This document shows positions 1-5,376 of a DNA stretch of 5,376 nt, one piece after another. How positions within the stretch are numbered: the first letter of the stretch is position 1; each line of letters begins with the position of its first letter. The stretch is from Erwinia sp. (GTDB taxonomy: Bacteria; Pseudomonadota; Gammaproteobacteria; Enterobacterales; Enterobacteriaceae). Where the stretch lies: the NCBI GenBank assembly GCA_003512805.1, contig DOOK01000240.1, forward strand, positions 1 to 5,376, read 5' to 3'. The position numbers and the translations under genes were made by a program. The notes under the pieces are model-generated. The model saw only the letters and a list, made by a program, of their open reading frames with translations. It did no database searches and was not told the DNA's origin.

Positions 1-2394
1 CAATGCCTTTCCTTTAAGTAGCCTTATGCCTAACCAGCCACCACACAGCGACAGTAAACAGGTGCCGGCCACAGGTAATGTTACCCAAAGCAGGTAATCA
101 GGCTGCCATGGAAAATCAAAGACCTTACGCTGTAGTCCCCATAATGCCACCTCAGCCCCCAGCGTAGCCGCGATGCCTGACACACAACCCAACAGCGCAA
201 ACTCGCACCACAACGTATTCCTCAACAGCTTTTTCCCGGCGCCCAGCGTCCGGTAGACCACCAGTTCCTGCCTGCGCTGACGCATCCCAACCTGGATTTG
301 CGCCAGCAATAGCAGAATACCGCAGGCGGTAACCAGCACGACCATGATTTCCAGTGCCTGACTGACCTGTGCCAGCACCTGCCCTATTTGCCGCAGAATA
401 GTGCCTATATCCAGCAGGCTGAGCGTAGGAAAGGTTCGGTTCAGCTGCGCCAGCAGCGCATTATTATTATCAAGGCGAAAGCTGGTCAGCCAGGTTTGCG
501 GCTGTCCTTCCAGCGCACCGGGCGGAAAGATAAAGAAAAAGTTAGGCTTAAGGCTTTCCCAGTCCACTTTACGCAGGCTACTAATTTTTGCGGAGAAGGT
601 TTGCGTATCGCCGGTAAAGGTCAGCGTATCACCAGGCTTTACGCCCAGCCGGTCGGCCAGCGCGGCTTCTATTGAGACTTCCCCCTGTTTTGGCGGCCAG
701 CTTCCACCGACTAACGGGTTATGATCGGGCAATTTTTCAAGCCAGGTCAGGTTAAGCTCGCGATTCAGGGCATTATCCAGCGCCGGATCGGCTGGACGCT
801 GATTAATCGACGTTAACCGCGCCCTGACAATCGGATAAAAGGTTTTCGGTTCGACCTGATGCTGCTCCAGGAAAGCACGTACCGAAGGGATCTGATCCCC
901 GGTTAAATTAAGGAGAAAATAATTAGGGCTGTCGGGTGGGAGCTGCTGCTGCCAGCGATCGAGCAGATCGCCACGCATCACCAGCAGCAGGGCCAGCAAC
1001 ATAAAAGAAAGCGAAAAGGCAGCCAGCTGGCTGAACGTCGCCGAGGGCTGACGCAGCAGCCGGTTGACCGCCAGCCGAAACGCCAGGTTTCGCACACGCA
1101 GGCGCCGCAGCACCAGTAAAGCGCCCCACCCCAGCCCGCCCAGTAGCAGCGTCAACAGCAGGATGCCGGCGATAAGCGCCCAGAGCAATTTGCTGCCGCC
1201 GACCAGCAGCGCGAGCAGAACCACTATCGTTAGCCCCATGACCGGCAGATAAAATTTCAGCGGCCAGACGGAAGCGATAACATCGCGTCGCAGCACCCGA
1301 AGCGGCTGGGTAGCCAACAGCAGGCGATAAGGCCGCAGGCCGACCAGAAAGGCGATAGCGAACAGCGATCCCGTTGCCCACAGCCAGGGCCAGAAACTGG
1401 CCGCCGGGAGGTCACCAGGCAGTACCGGCCGCAGCATATGCAGCAGCAACGCCTCAAAACCTTTCCCCACGATGCTGCCACAGAAGGCCGCCAGCAGCAG
1501 TACCGCCAGCCACTGGCCGACAATCAGCTTGCGCAAAGCCGCTCTGTTAGCGCCCAGCGTTTTCAGGACGGCCACCAGATCGTAGCGGCTGCGGCAATAG
1601 TGGTTCATGGCGACCACAACGGCGGCAATCGCCAGCATCAGGGTCAGCAGGGCCGAAAGCAGTAAAAATTGCTGTGCGCGCTGCATCGATTTGCCAAGAG
1701 CGTCTTCCGAGTTTTCTACGCTAATCCAGCGCTGTTCAGGTTGAATATGCGCAGAGATAAAACGATCGTAATTCGCCAGTTGCGAAGGCGTTCCGGCAAA
1801 TTTATAACGCCACGTCACCCTGCTTCCGGGCTGGACTGCGCCGGTCTTTTTCACATCGGCCAGATTCATCAACAAACGGGGCGCGGTTTGAAAAGGGTTA
1901 AAACCCGCGTCCGGTTCCTGGACGACCTCACCGGCCACGTGCAGCGTGGCGTCGCCCACCTCCAGCTGACTGCCCGTTTTCAGATTCAACAACGCCAGCA
2001 GTCGCGGCGCGGCCAGCACGGTACCTGCTGCGGGCCGCAGCCCGGCGGGTTCGGTAGCAAGTTTGCCAAACATCGGATAACGGTCGTCTACGGCCTTCAC
2101 GGCGGCCAGTTGCGGCATGTCGCCCGCAAAGGTCATGGTCATAAAGGTCAGCTGGCGGCCCACCTGCAATCCTTCGCGGCGGGCCTCATCCAGCCAGTTT
2201 TCAGGCACCTCACGGGAACTTTGCAGCGTACGGTCTCCCGCCATATAGTCGCGGCTTTGCTGAGTCAGGCCCTTTTCCATCCGATCGCTAAGTGACCCCA
2301 GCGCCAGCACACAGGCTACCGCCAGCGTCAGCGCCAGCCAGACGATCAGCAGCGAAGGCGATTTCCACTCCCGCCAGAACCAGCGCCAGATCAT
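1..2394 (-). CDS. ybbP: YbbP, FtsX/MacB-type ABC transporter permease (3' end cut by window edge)
   Basis: Inner-membrane permease subunit that pairs with the ATPase YbbA. I read frame 1 of the minus strand across the whole span: 798 codons, no stop or frameshift. The protein starts MIWRWFWREWKSPSLL and the last visible residues are RLLKGKAL; by comparison with the 804-residue E. coli protein about six residues are missing. Hydrophobic segments lie near residues 14-33, 244-263, 298-318, 337-355, 383-398, 401-418, 460-474, 682-698, 729-750 and 766-788, giving about ten membrane passes. Two large soluble, presumably periplasmic, regions lie at about 34-240 and 475-680. The two halves look duplicated: each has a TLGA coupling motif (KTLGA 278-282, RTLGA 715-719) after a hydrophobic helix. 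This is the FtsX/MacB fold used for mechanotransmission or lipid extraction rather than classical pore transport. The start overlaps the ybbA stop, so the two are surely co-translated. Identification is firm; the physiological substrate is not shown by the sequence. Confidence 0.96.
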   Translation of the reverse strand, partial: MIWRWFWREWKSPSLLIVWLALTLAVACVLALGSLSDRMEKGLTQQSRDYMAGDRTLQSSREVPENWLDEARREGLQVGRQLTFMTMTFAGDMPQLAAVKAVDDRYPMFGKLATEPAGLRPAAGTVLAAPRLLALLNLKTGSQLEVGDATLHVAGEVVQEPDAGFNPFQTAPRLLMNLADVKKTGAVQPGSRVTWRYKFAGTPSQLANYDRFISAHIQPEQRWISVENSEDALGKSMQRAQQFLLLSALLTLMLAIAAVVVAMNHYCRSRYDLVAVLKTLGANRAALRKLIVGQWLAVLLLAAFCGSIVGKGFEALLLHMLRPVLPGDLPAASFWPWLWATGSLFAIAFLVGLRPYRLLLATQPLRVLRRDVIASVWPLKFYLPVMGLTIVVLLALLVGGSKLLWALIAGILLLTLLLGGLGWGALLVLRRLRVRNLAFRLAVNRLLRQPSATFSQLAAFSLSFMLLALLLVMRGDLLDRWQQQLPPDSPNYFLLNLTGDQIPSVRAFLEQHQVEPKTFYPIVRARLTSINQRPADPALDNALNRELNLTWLEKLPDHNPLVGGSWPPKQGEVSIEAALADRLGVKPGDTLTFTGDTQTFSAKISSLRKVDWESLKPNFFFIFPPGALEGQPQTWLTSFRLDNNNALLAQLNRTFPTLSLLDIGTILRQIGQVLAQVSQALEIMVVLVTACGILLLLAQIQVGMRQRRQELVVYRTLGAGKKLLRNTLWCEFALLGCVSGIAATLGAEVALWGLQRKVFDFPWQPDYLLWVTLPVAGTCLLSLCGGWLGIRLLKGKAL

Positions 2395-3077
2395 ACTTCC
2401 TCCTGAAGTTTACCGTCTCGCATTCTTAATCGACGATCGCAGCGGGCGGCCAGCTGCTCGTCGTGGGTAACCAGGATCAGGGTGGTGGCGAAATCGCGAT
2501 TCAATGAAAACAGCTGCTCAACTATCCGCTCGCCCGTCTGGCGATCGAGATTGCCGGTTGGCTCATCAGCGAACAGCAGGGCCGGCCGGCCGCTGAAAGC
2601 CCGGGCCAGCGCCACACGCTGCTGTTCGCCACCGGAAAGCTGTGAAGGCAGATGGGTCAGACGCGCCGACAGCCCCAGCTGGCCAAGCAGGCTTTTCGCC
2701 TGTTCGCGGCTTTGCGCCTCACTTTCGCCGCGCAGCAGTGCCGGAAGCTGTACGTTTTCCAGCGCGTTGAGCGTCGGCACCAGCATAAAAGACTGAAAGA
2801 CAAAACCAACGCTTCTGGCACGCAACGCCGCCCGTTGCTCCTCATCCATTTCATGTAAAGGCGATCCCAGCAAAAACACCTCGCCTTCGCTGCCGTCGTC
2901 CAGACCGGCCAGAATGCCCAACAGCGTCGATTTGCCGGAACCGGACTCGCCGATCAGGGCAAGCGTTTCGGCCGGTTTGACAACCAGCTCAACTCCGGTA
3001 AGGATGGAAAGCTGATGCTCACCCTGACCGACGGATTTACTAAGACGATGAACTTCAAGAATGTTTTCCGCTGGCAT
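2391..3077 (-). CDS. ybbA: YbbA, ABC transporter ATP-binding subunit
   Basis: Cytoplasmic ATPase that energises YbbP. It has 228 residues, the same length as E. coli YbbA, and starts MPAENILEVHRLSKSVG. All nucleotide-binding motifs are intact: Walker A GESGSGKST (43-51), Q-loop Q95 in FVFQSFML, signature LSGGEQQRVALARA (147-160), Walker B LLFADEP (167-173), D-loop NLD (176-178) and switch histidine H205 in VTHD. The LSGGEQQRVAxARA signature and overall size place it with the MacB/LolD ATPase group. The start at 3077 is supported by AGGATAAGG a few bases upstream and by the conserved N-terminus. Its first 30 bp overlap the start of the divergent tesA, so its promoter must lie inside tesA; I see no convincing -35/-10 pair there. 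The stop overlaps the ybbP start, making a two-gene operon. Confidence 0.97.
   Translation of the reverse strand: MPAENILEVHRLSKSVGQGEHQLSILTGVELVVKPAETLALIGESGSGKSTLLGILAGLDDGSEGEVFLLGSPLHEMDEEQRAALRARSVGFVFQSFMLVPTLNALENVQLPALLRGESEAQSREQAKSLLGQLGLSARLTHLPSQLSGGEQQRVALARAFSGRPALLFADEPTGNLDRQTGERIVEQLFSLNRDFATTLILVTHDEQLAARCDRRLRMRDGKLQEEV
2395..2405 (-). promoter_or_regulatory. Strong ribosome binding site of ybbP, inside the end of ybbA
   Basis: Reading the minus strand, CAGGAGGAAGT directly precedes the ybbP ATG. AGGAGG is a near-complete anti-Shine-Dalgarno match, four bases from the start codon. It lies within the last ybbA codons, and the ATGA overlap (2394-2391) links the ybbA stop and ybbP start. 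Together they suggest translational coupling with an extra-strong independent initiation signal for the membrane subunit. Confidence 0.85.
2977..3005 (+). promoter_or_regulatory. Candidate sigma-70 promoter for tesA, antisense within ybbA
   Basis: A perfect -35 hexamer TTGACA (2977-2982) is followed after 17 bp by AAGGAT (3000-3005), which matches the -10 consensus at three of six positions, including A2 and T6. The predicted transcript would begin near 3012, leaving a leader of about 36 nt before the tesA ATG at 3048. tesA has no intergenic space of its own, so its promoter must lie in ybbA. The -35 falls in codons for the YbbA VVK stretch (residues 32-34), so coding constraint could also explain it. 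The weak -10 keeps this a candidate. Confidence 0.4.
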
Positions 3078-3671
3078 TACCTTATCCTGTTATTTTTGGC
3101 TCTGACGACGCTGCGCGCGACGGCGGCGGACAAATTGCTGGTGCTTGGCGACAGCCTGAGCGCGGGCTATCGCATGTCTGCCAGCGCCGCGTGGCCAGCG
3201 TTACTCAATGATAAATGGCAGAAATCTCCCGTCATTATTAACGGTAGCATAAGTGGCGATACCGCGGCGCAGGGGCTGGCGCGCCTGCCTGCGCTGCTAA
3301 AACAACATCAGCCCCGCTGGGTACTGATCGAGCTGGGTGGAAATGATGGTCTGCGAGGTTTCCCTCCTCAGCAGCTGGAGCAGCAGCTGGGACAAATTAT
3401 CGGTCTGGTGAAAGCGGCTGGCGCACAGCCGCTGCTGATGCAGGTTCGCCTGCCGCCTAACTATGGTCGGCGCTATACCGAAGCGTTCAGCGACGTTTAC
3501 CCCAGGCTGGCGAAAGCCTTTTCTCTGCCGCTGCTGCCCTTTTTTATGGAGCAGGTCTACCTGAAGCCGGAATGGATGCAGCAGGACGGCATTCATCCCA
3601 ATCCTGATGCGCAGCCCTTTATTGCCGATCTGATGGCAAAAACGCTGGCTCCGCTAGTTAACCATGAGTAA
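3048..3671 (+). CDS. tesA: TesA, periplasmic multifunctional thioesterase I / protease I / lysophospholipase L1
   Basis: SGNH-family hydrolase that cleaves acyl-CoA thioesters, lysophospholipids and some activated esters in the periplasm. It has 207 residues; E. coli has 208. Residues 1-26 form a signal peptide: basic n-region with K4 and R8, hydrophobic core at about 11-22, and ATA before a predicted cut between A26 and A27. The catalytic set is complete: block I GDSLS with nucleophile S36, block II oxyanion glycine G70 in SISGD, block III GGND with N99, and block V DGIHPN with D180 and H183. I chose the start at 3048 because MNFKNVFRWH matches the known N-terminus and gives a normal signal peptide; its Shine-Dalgarno is weak. 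An in-frame ATG at 3015 has a better purine-rich leader and would add 11 residues. tesA is divergent from ybbA with a 30-bp overlap and is followed by ybbO after 31 bp. Confidence 0.96.
   Translation: MNFKNVFRWHYLILLFLALTTLRATAADKLLVLGDSLSAGYRMSASAAWPALLNDKWQKSPVIINGSISGDTAAQGLARLPALLKQHQPRWVLIELGGNDGLRGFPPQQLEQQLGQIIGLVKAAGAQPLLMQVRLPPNYGRRYTEAFSDVYPRLAKAFSLPLLPFFMEQVYLKPEWMQQDGIHPNPDAQPFIADLMAKTLAPLVNHE
3078..3088 (-). promoter_or_regulatory. Ribosome binding site of ybbA, within the tesA signal-peptide codons
   Basis: On the minus strand AGGATAAGGTA precedes the ATG at 3077. AGGA sits seven bases from the start codon and AAGG closer still. The same bases encode part of the TesA signal peptide on the other strand, so both functions constrain them. 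Confidence 0.65.
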
Positions 3672-3692
3672 ACGAGATTGCAGATCGCCTAC

Positions 3693-3702
3693 AGGTAAAG
3701 TT
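3693..3702 (+). promoter_or_regulatory. Ribosome binding site deciding the ybbO start
   Basis: AGGTAAAG lies just before the ATG at 3703, with AGG seven bases from the start codon. The alternative in-frame ATG at 3664, inside the last tesA codons, is preceded by TAGTTAACC and has no recognisable Shine-Dalgarno. This favours 3703. Confidence 0.6.
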
Positions 3703-4500
3703 ATGCAAAAAACAATTGTGATTACCGGCTGTTCAAGCGGGATCGGTCTGGTCGCTGCCAACGATTTGCTGCGACGCGGTTACCGAATTTTGGCCGTCTG
3801 TCGCAAAGCAGAGGATGTTCGGCGAATGGACGAACTGGGTTTTACCGGTGTAGAAATGGACCTCAACAGCAGCGAAAGCGTTATTCGCGCGGCAGAACGC
3901 ATTCTTGCTTTAAGCGATAACCGGATTTTTGCGCTGTTTAATAACGGTGGCTATGGCGTTTACGGCACGCTTACCGCTATCAGCCGCCAACAGATGGAGC
4001 AGCAGTTCGCTACTAATTTTTTCGGCACGCATCAGCTGACGATGCTGCTGCTGCCCGCTCTTCGGGCCAGCGGCGACGCGCGCATTATCAACACCAGCTC
4101 AGTAATGGGGCTGATTGCCACACCGGGACGCGGTGCCTATGCGGCCAGCAAATATGCGCTGGAGGCCTGGTCCGACACGCTGCGCATGGAGCTGCACGGT
4201 AGCGGTGTTCAGGTCAGCCTGATTGAACCGGGGCCGATAAAAACCCGTTTTACCGATAATGTGAAGCAGACTGAACAGGAGAATCCGGTAGAAAATCCGG
4301 GTATCGCCGCCCGCTTTACGCTGCCGCCGGAGGCTATCCTGCCGAAGCTGCGCCATGCGTTGGAAAGCCCCCGGCCACGCTTGCGTTATCCTGTTACGTT
4401 AGTCGCTCATGCCATTACGCTACTGCGACGTCTGCTGCCGGGCCGGATGCTGGATCGCATTTTGCGCGGTAAACCGGCGTCGACGTCAACAAAACCTTGA
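3703..4500 (+). CDS. ybbO: YbbO, NADP(H)-dependent short-chain dehydrogenase/reductase (aldehyde reductase)
   Basis: Classical SDR of 265 residues, probably reducing hydrophobic aldehydes to alcohols; E. coli YbbO is reported to act on medium/long-chain aldehydes and retinal. Motifs seen: TGCSSGIG dinucleotide-binding loop (8-15), C33-R34-K35 after the second strand (basic residues fit NADP(H)), D53 in the MDL segment, NNGG (80-83) in place of the usual NNAG, N105, NTSS with catalytic S133, Y146-A-A-S-K150, and EPGPI (175-179). The fold is cytoplasmic, but the C-terminal part (about 230-253) has a hydrophobic/basic stretch, VTLVAHAITLLRRLLPGR, that might touch membrane. The tail ending STSTKP is about nine residues longer than I recall for E. 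coli. The start at 3703 is chosen on the Shine-Dalgarno and the MQKTIVITG start; using ATG 3664 would add 13 residues and overlap tesA by 8 bp. Likely co-transcribed with tesA. Confidence 0.94.
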   Translation: MQKTIVITGCSSGIGLVAANDLLRRGYRILAVCRKAEDVRRMDELGFTGVEMDLNSSESVIRAAERILALSDNRIFALFNNGGYGVYGTLTAISRQQMEQQFATNFFGTHQLTMLLLPALRASGDARIINTSSVMGLIATPGRGAYAASKYALEAWSDTLRMELHGSGVQVSLIEPGPIKTRFTDNVKQTEQENPVENPGIAARFTLPPEAILPKLRHALESPRPRLRYPVTLVAHAITLLRRLLPGRMLDRILRGKPASTSTKP

Positions 4501-4522
4501 AGCCCGGGCATCTGCCCCAATA
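4496..4522 (+). promoter_or_regulatory. Candidate sigma-32 (heat-shock) promoter of ybbN/cnoX
   Basis: CTTGAA (4496-4501) matches the sigma-32 -35 core exactly. After 13 bp comes CCCCAATA (4515-4522), which matches the -10 element CCCCATnT in its first five bases. The 13-bp spacer is the same as in the E. coli groE heat-shock promoter. The predicted start, near 4529, would give a leader of about 26 nt before the cnoX ATG. The -35 overlaps the ybbO stop codon TGA. A sigma-70 reading of the same stretch also exists (TTGAAG 4497-4502, 18 bp, TAAAGT 4521-4526) but is weaker. The function of the downstream gene, a stress chaperone, fits heat-shock control. Confidence 0.6.
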
Positions 4523-4554
4523 AAGTAAGAAACCCAGGACAAAGAGACGAATTC

Positions 4555-5376
4555 ATGTCACCACAAGCTGCTATTGTCACTATTAATGAAAGCAACCTGC
4601 ATCAGACGCTTGAGCAGTCGATGCAGCTGCCCGTGCTGTTTTACTTCTGGTCTGCACGCAGCCAGCATTGTCAGGAACTGACGCCGTTGCTGGAGCGCCT
4701 GGCGCAGGAGTACGCCGGTCAGTTTATTCTTGCCGAGCTGGACTGCGATGCGGAGCCTGCCGTTGCCCAGCAGTTTGGCCTGCGTGCTATACCCACCGTT
4801 TATCTGTTCCAGAACGGTCAGCCGGTAGACGGTTTCCAGGGCCCACAGCCGGAAGAAGCCGTACGTGCACTGCTGCATAAAGTGCTGCCGAAAGAAGAAG
4901 AGCTGAAGGCGCAGCAGGCTATGCAGCTGGTGCAGGAAGGTAAGCCGCTGGACGCGCTGCCGCTACTTAAAGAAGCCTGGCAGTTAAGCAATCAAAACAG
5001 TGAAATGGGCTTTCTGCTGGCCGAGGTGTTAATCAGCCTTAACCGCAGCGATGAAGCGCAGGCGGTGCTGGACGTGGTGCCCTTACAGGATAAAGATACC
5101 CGCTATCACGGGTTAATCGCCCAAATCGATTTGCTGAAACAGGCAGCCGACACGCCGGAAATCCAGCAGCTGCAGCAGCAAATTGATGCCGATCCGGGCA
5201 ACGCTGAACTGGCGGCTAAGCTGGCCGTACAGCTGCATCAGGTCGGTCGTAACGAAGAAGCCCTGGAGCTGCTGTTCAGCCATTTGAAAAAAGATTTGGG
5301 CGCGGCGGACGGCCAGGCGCGTAAAATCCTGCAGGAGATCCTGGCGGCACTGGGAACGGGCGATGCACTGGCGGCA
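4555..5376 (+). CDS. cnoX: YbbN/CnoX, thioredoxin-TPR chaperedoxin (3' end cut by window edge)
   Basis: Cytoplasmic holdase chaperone that protects client proteins from aggregation and over-oxidation and passes them to GroEL/ES and DnaK. 274 codons are open to the window edge. The N-terminal thioredoxin-like domain spans about residues 5-112: the active-site region [11 protein letters not shown] carries S-x-x-C (S36, C39) rather than C-x-x-C, the cis-proline loop is AIP80-T, and C64 lies in AELDCDAE. C39 and C64 match E. coli Cys38 and Cys63, the latter being the residue that forms mixed disulfides with clients. A helical TPR-like region follows from about 114, including [15 protein letters not shown] (227-241). 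By comparison with E. coli (284 residues) about 10-11 C-terminal residues lie beyond the edge; this matters because the C-terminal helix is the GroEL contact. The start ATG at 4555 is preceded by a modest AAAGAGA Shine-Dalgarno. Confidence 0.96.
   Translation, partial: MSPQAAIVTINESNLHQTLEQSMQLPVLFYFWSARSQHCQELTPLLERLAQEYAGQFILAELDCDAEPAVAQQFGLRAIPTVYLFQNGQPVDGFQGPQPEEAVRALLHKVLPKEEELKAQQAMQLVQEGKPLDALPLLKEAWQLSNQNSEMGFLLAEVLISLNRSDEAQAVLDVVPLQDKDTRYHGLIAQIDLLKQAADTPEIQQLQQQIDADPGNAELAAKLAVQLHQVGRNEEALELLFSHLKKDLGAADGQARKILQEILAALGTGDALAA

Noticed and set aside
388..724. Two overlapping plus-strand open frames of 95 and 107 codons
   Set aside because: Both are antisense to the second soluble domain of ybbP, mutually overlapping, and without recognisable protein features.
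923..1523. Minus-strand open frames of 152 and 88 codons in other frames of ybbP
   Set aside because: They are out of frame with ybbP, which reads through without interruption. Ala/Gly/Arg-rich composition indicates frame shadows, not a frameshifted gene.
1669..2295. A 208-codon open frame on the plus strand opposite ybbP
   Set aside because: It lies wholly antisense to intact, well-conserved ybbP codons. The residue composition (rich in Arg, Gln, His, Gly) is that of a GC-rich shadow frame, and no known fold or start signal is visible.
3078..3180. A sigma-70 promoter for ybbA on the minus strand inside tesA
   Set aside because: The promoter must be somewhere in this area, but I found no hexamer pair with acceptable spacing; the A-rich stretch near 3091-3100 alone is not enough to call.
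3664..3702. Upstream ATG as the ybbO start
   Set aside because: It would overlap tesA by 8 bp and lacks a Shine-Dalgarno, while ATG 3703 has AGGTAAAG at good spacing and begins directly with the Rossmann strand.
4506..4517. Short inverted repeat GGGC-ATCT-GCCC after ybbO as a terminator
   Set aside because: A stem of only four base pairs with no following T-run cannot be a rho-independent terminator. It falls within the spacer and -10 of the better-supported sigma-32 promoter.
4558..4878. A 106-codon minus-strand open frame opposite cnoX
   Set aside because: It is antisense to the intact thioredoxin domain and has no supporting motif or start signal.

Overview
The window looks like a stretch of ordinary Enterobacterales chromosome. 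Five genes, in the same order and orientation as in Escherichia coli, match the ybbP-ybbA / tesA-ybbO-ybbN(cnoX) neighbourhood. All proteins are clearly homologous to the E. coli versions but diverged. GC content looks high-50s percent by eye. An Erwinia/Pantoea-like or other non-Escherichia member is my guess; the genus cannot be fixed from this sequence alone.

Layout. Positions 1-2394 (minus) hold almost all of ybbP, a MacB/FtsX-type ABC permease; its last few codons lie beyond the left edge. ybbA, the ATPase partner (2391-3077, minus), lies directly upstream and overlaps ybbP by ATGA. tesA (3048-3671, plus) is divergent from ybbA, and the 5' ends of the two genes overlap by 30 bp. ybbO, a short-chain dehydrogenase/reductase (3703-4500), follows after 31 bp. 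ybbN/cnoX, a thioredoxin-TPR chaperedoxin (4555 to the right edge), follows after 54 bp and lacks only its last ten or so codons. No gene-free stretch exceeds 54 bp, and I see no RNA gene, mobile element, CRISPR array or long repeat.

How the genes fit together. YbbA and YbbP form an inner-membrane ABC complex of the mechanotransmission type. TesA is a periplasmic SGNH thioesterase/lysophospholipase that, as I recall, has been reported to act with YbbAP on hydrophobic membrane molecules. YbbO is an NADP(H)-type aldehyde reductase, and fatty or other hydrophobic aldehydes are plausible substrates. CnoX is a stress chaperone and appears to have its own promoter.

The most useful observations are regulatory. 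There is a very good sigma-32 (heat-shock) promoter match across the ybbO stop codon just before cnoX, a TTGACA-type candidate promoter for tesA buried antisense in ybbA, and the 30-bp head-to-head coding overlap. I found no previously undescribed system; gene content is conventional.
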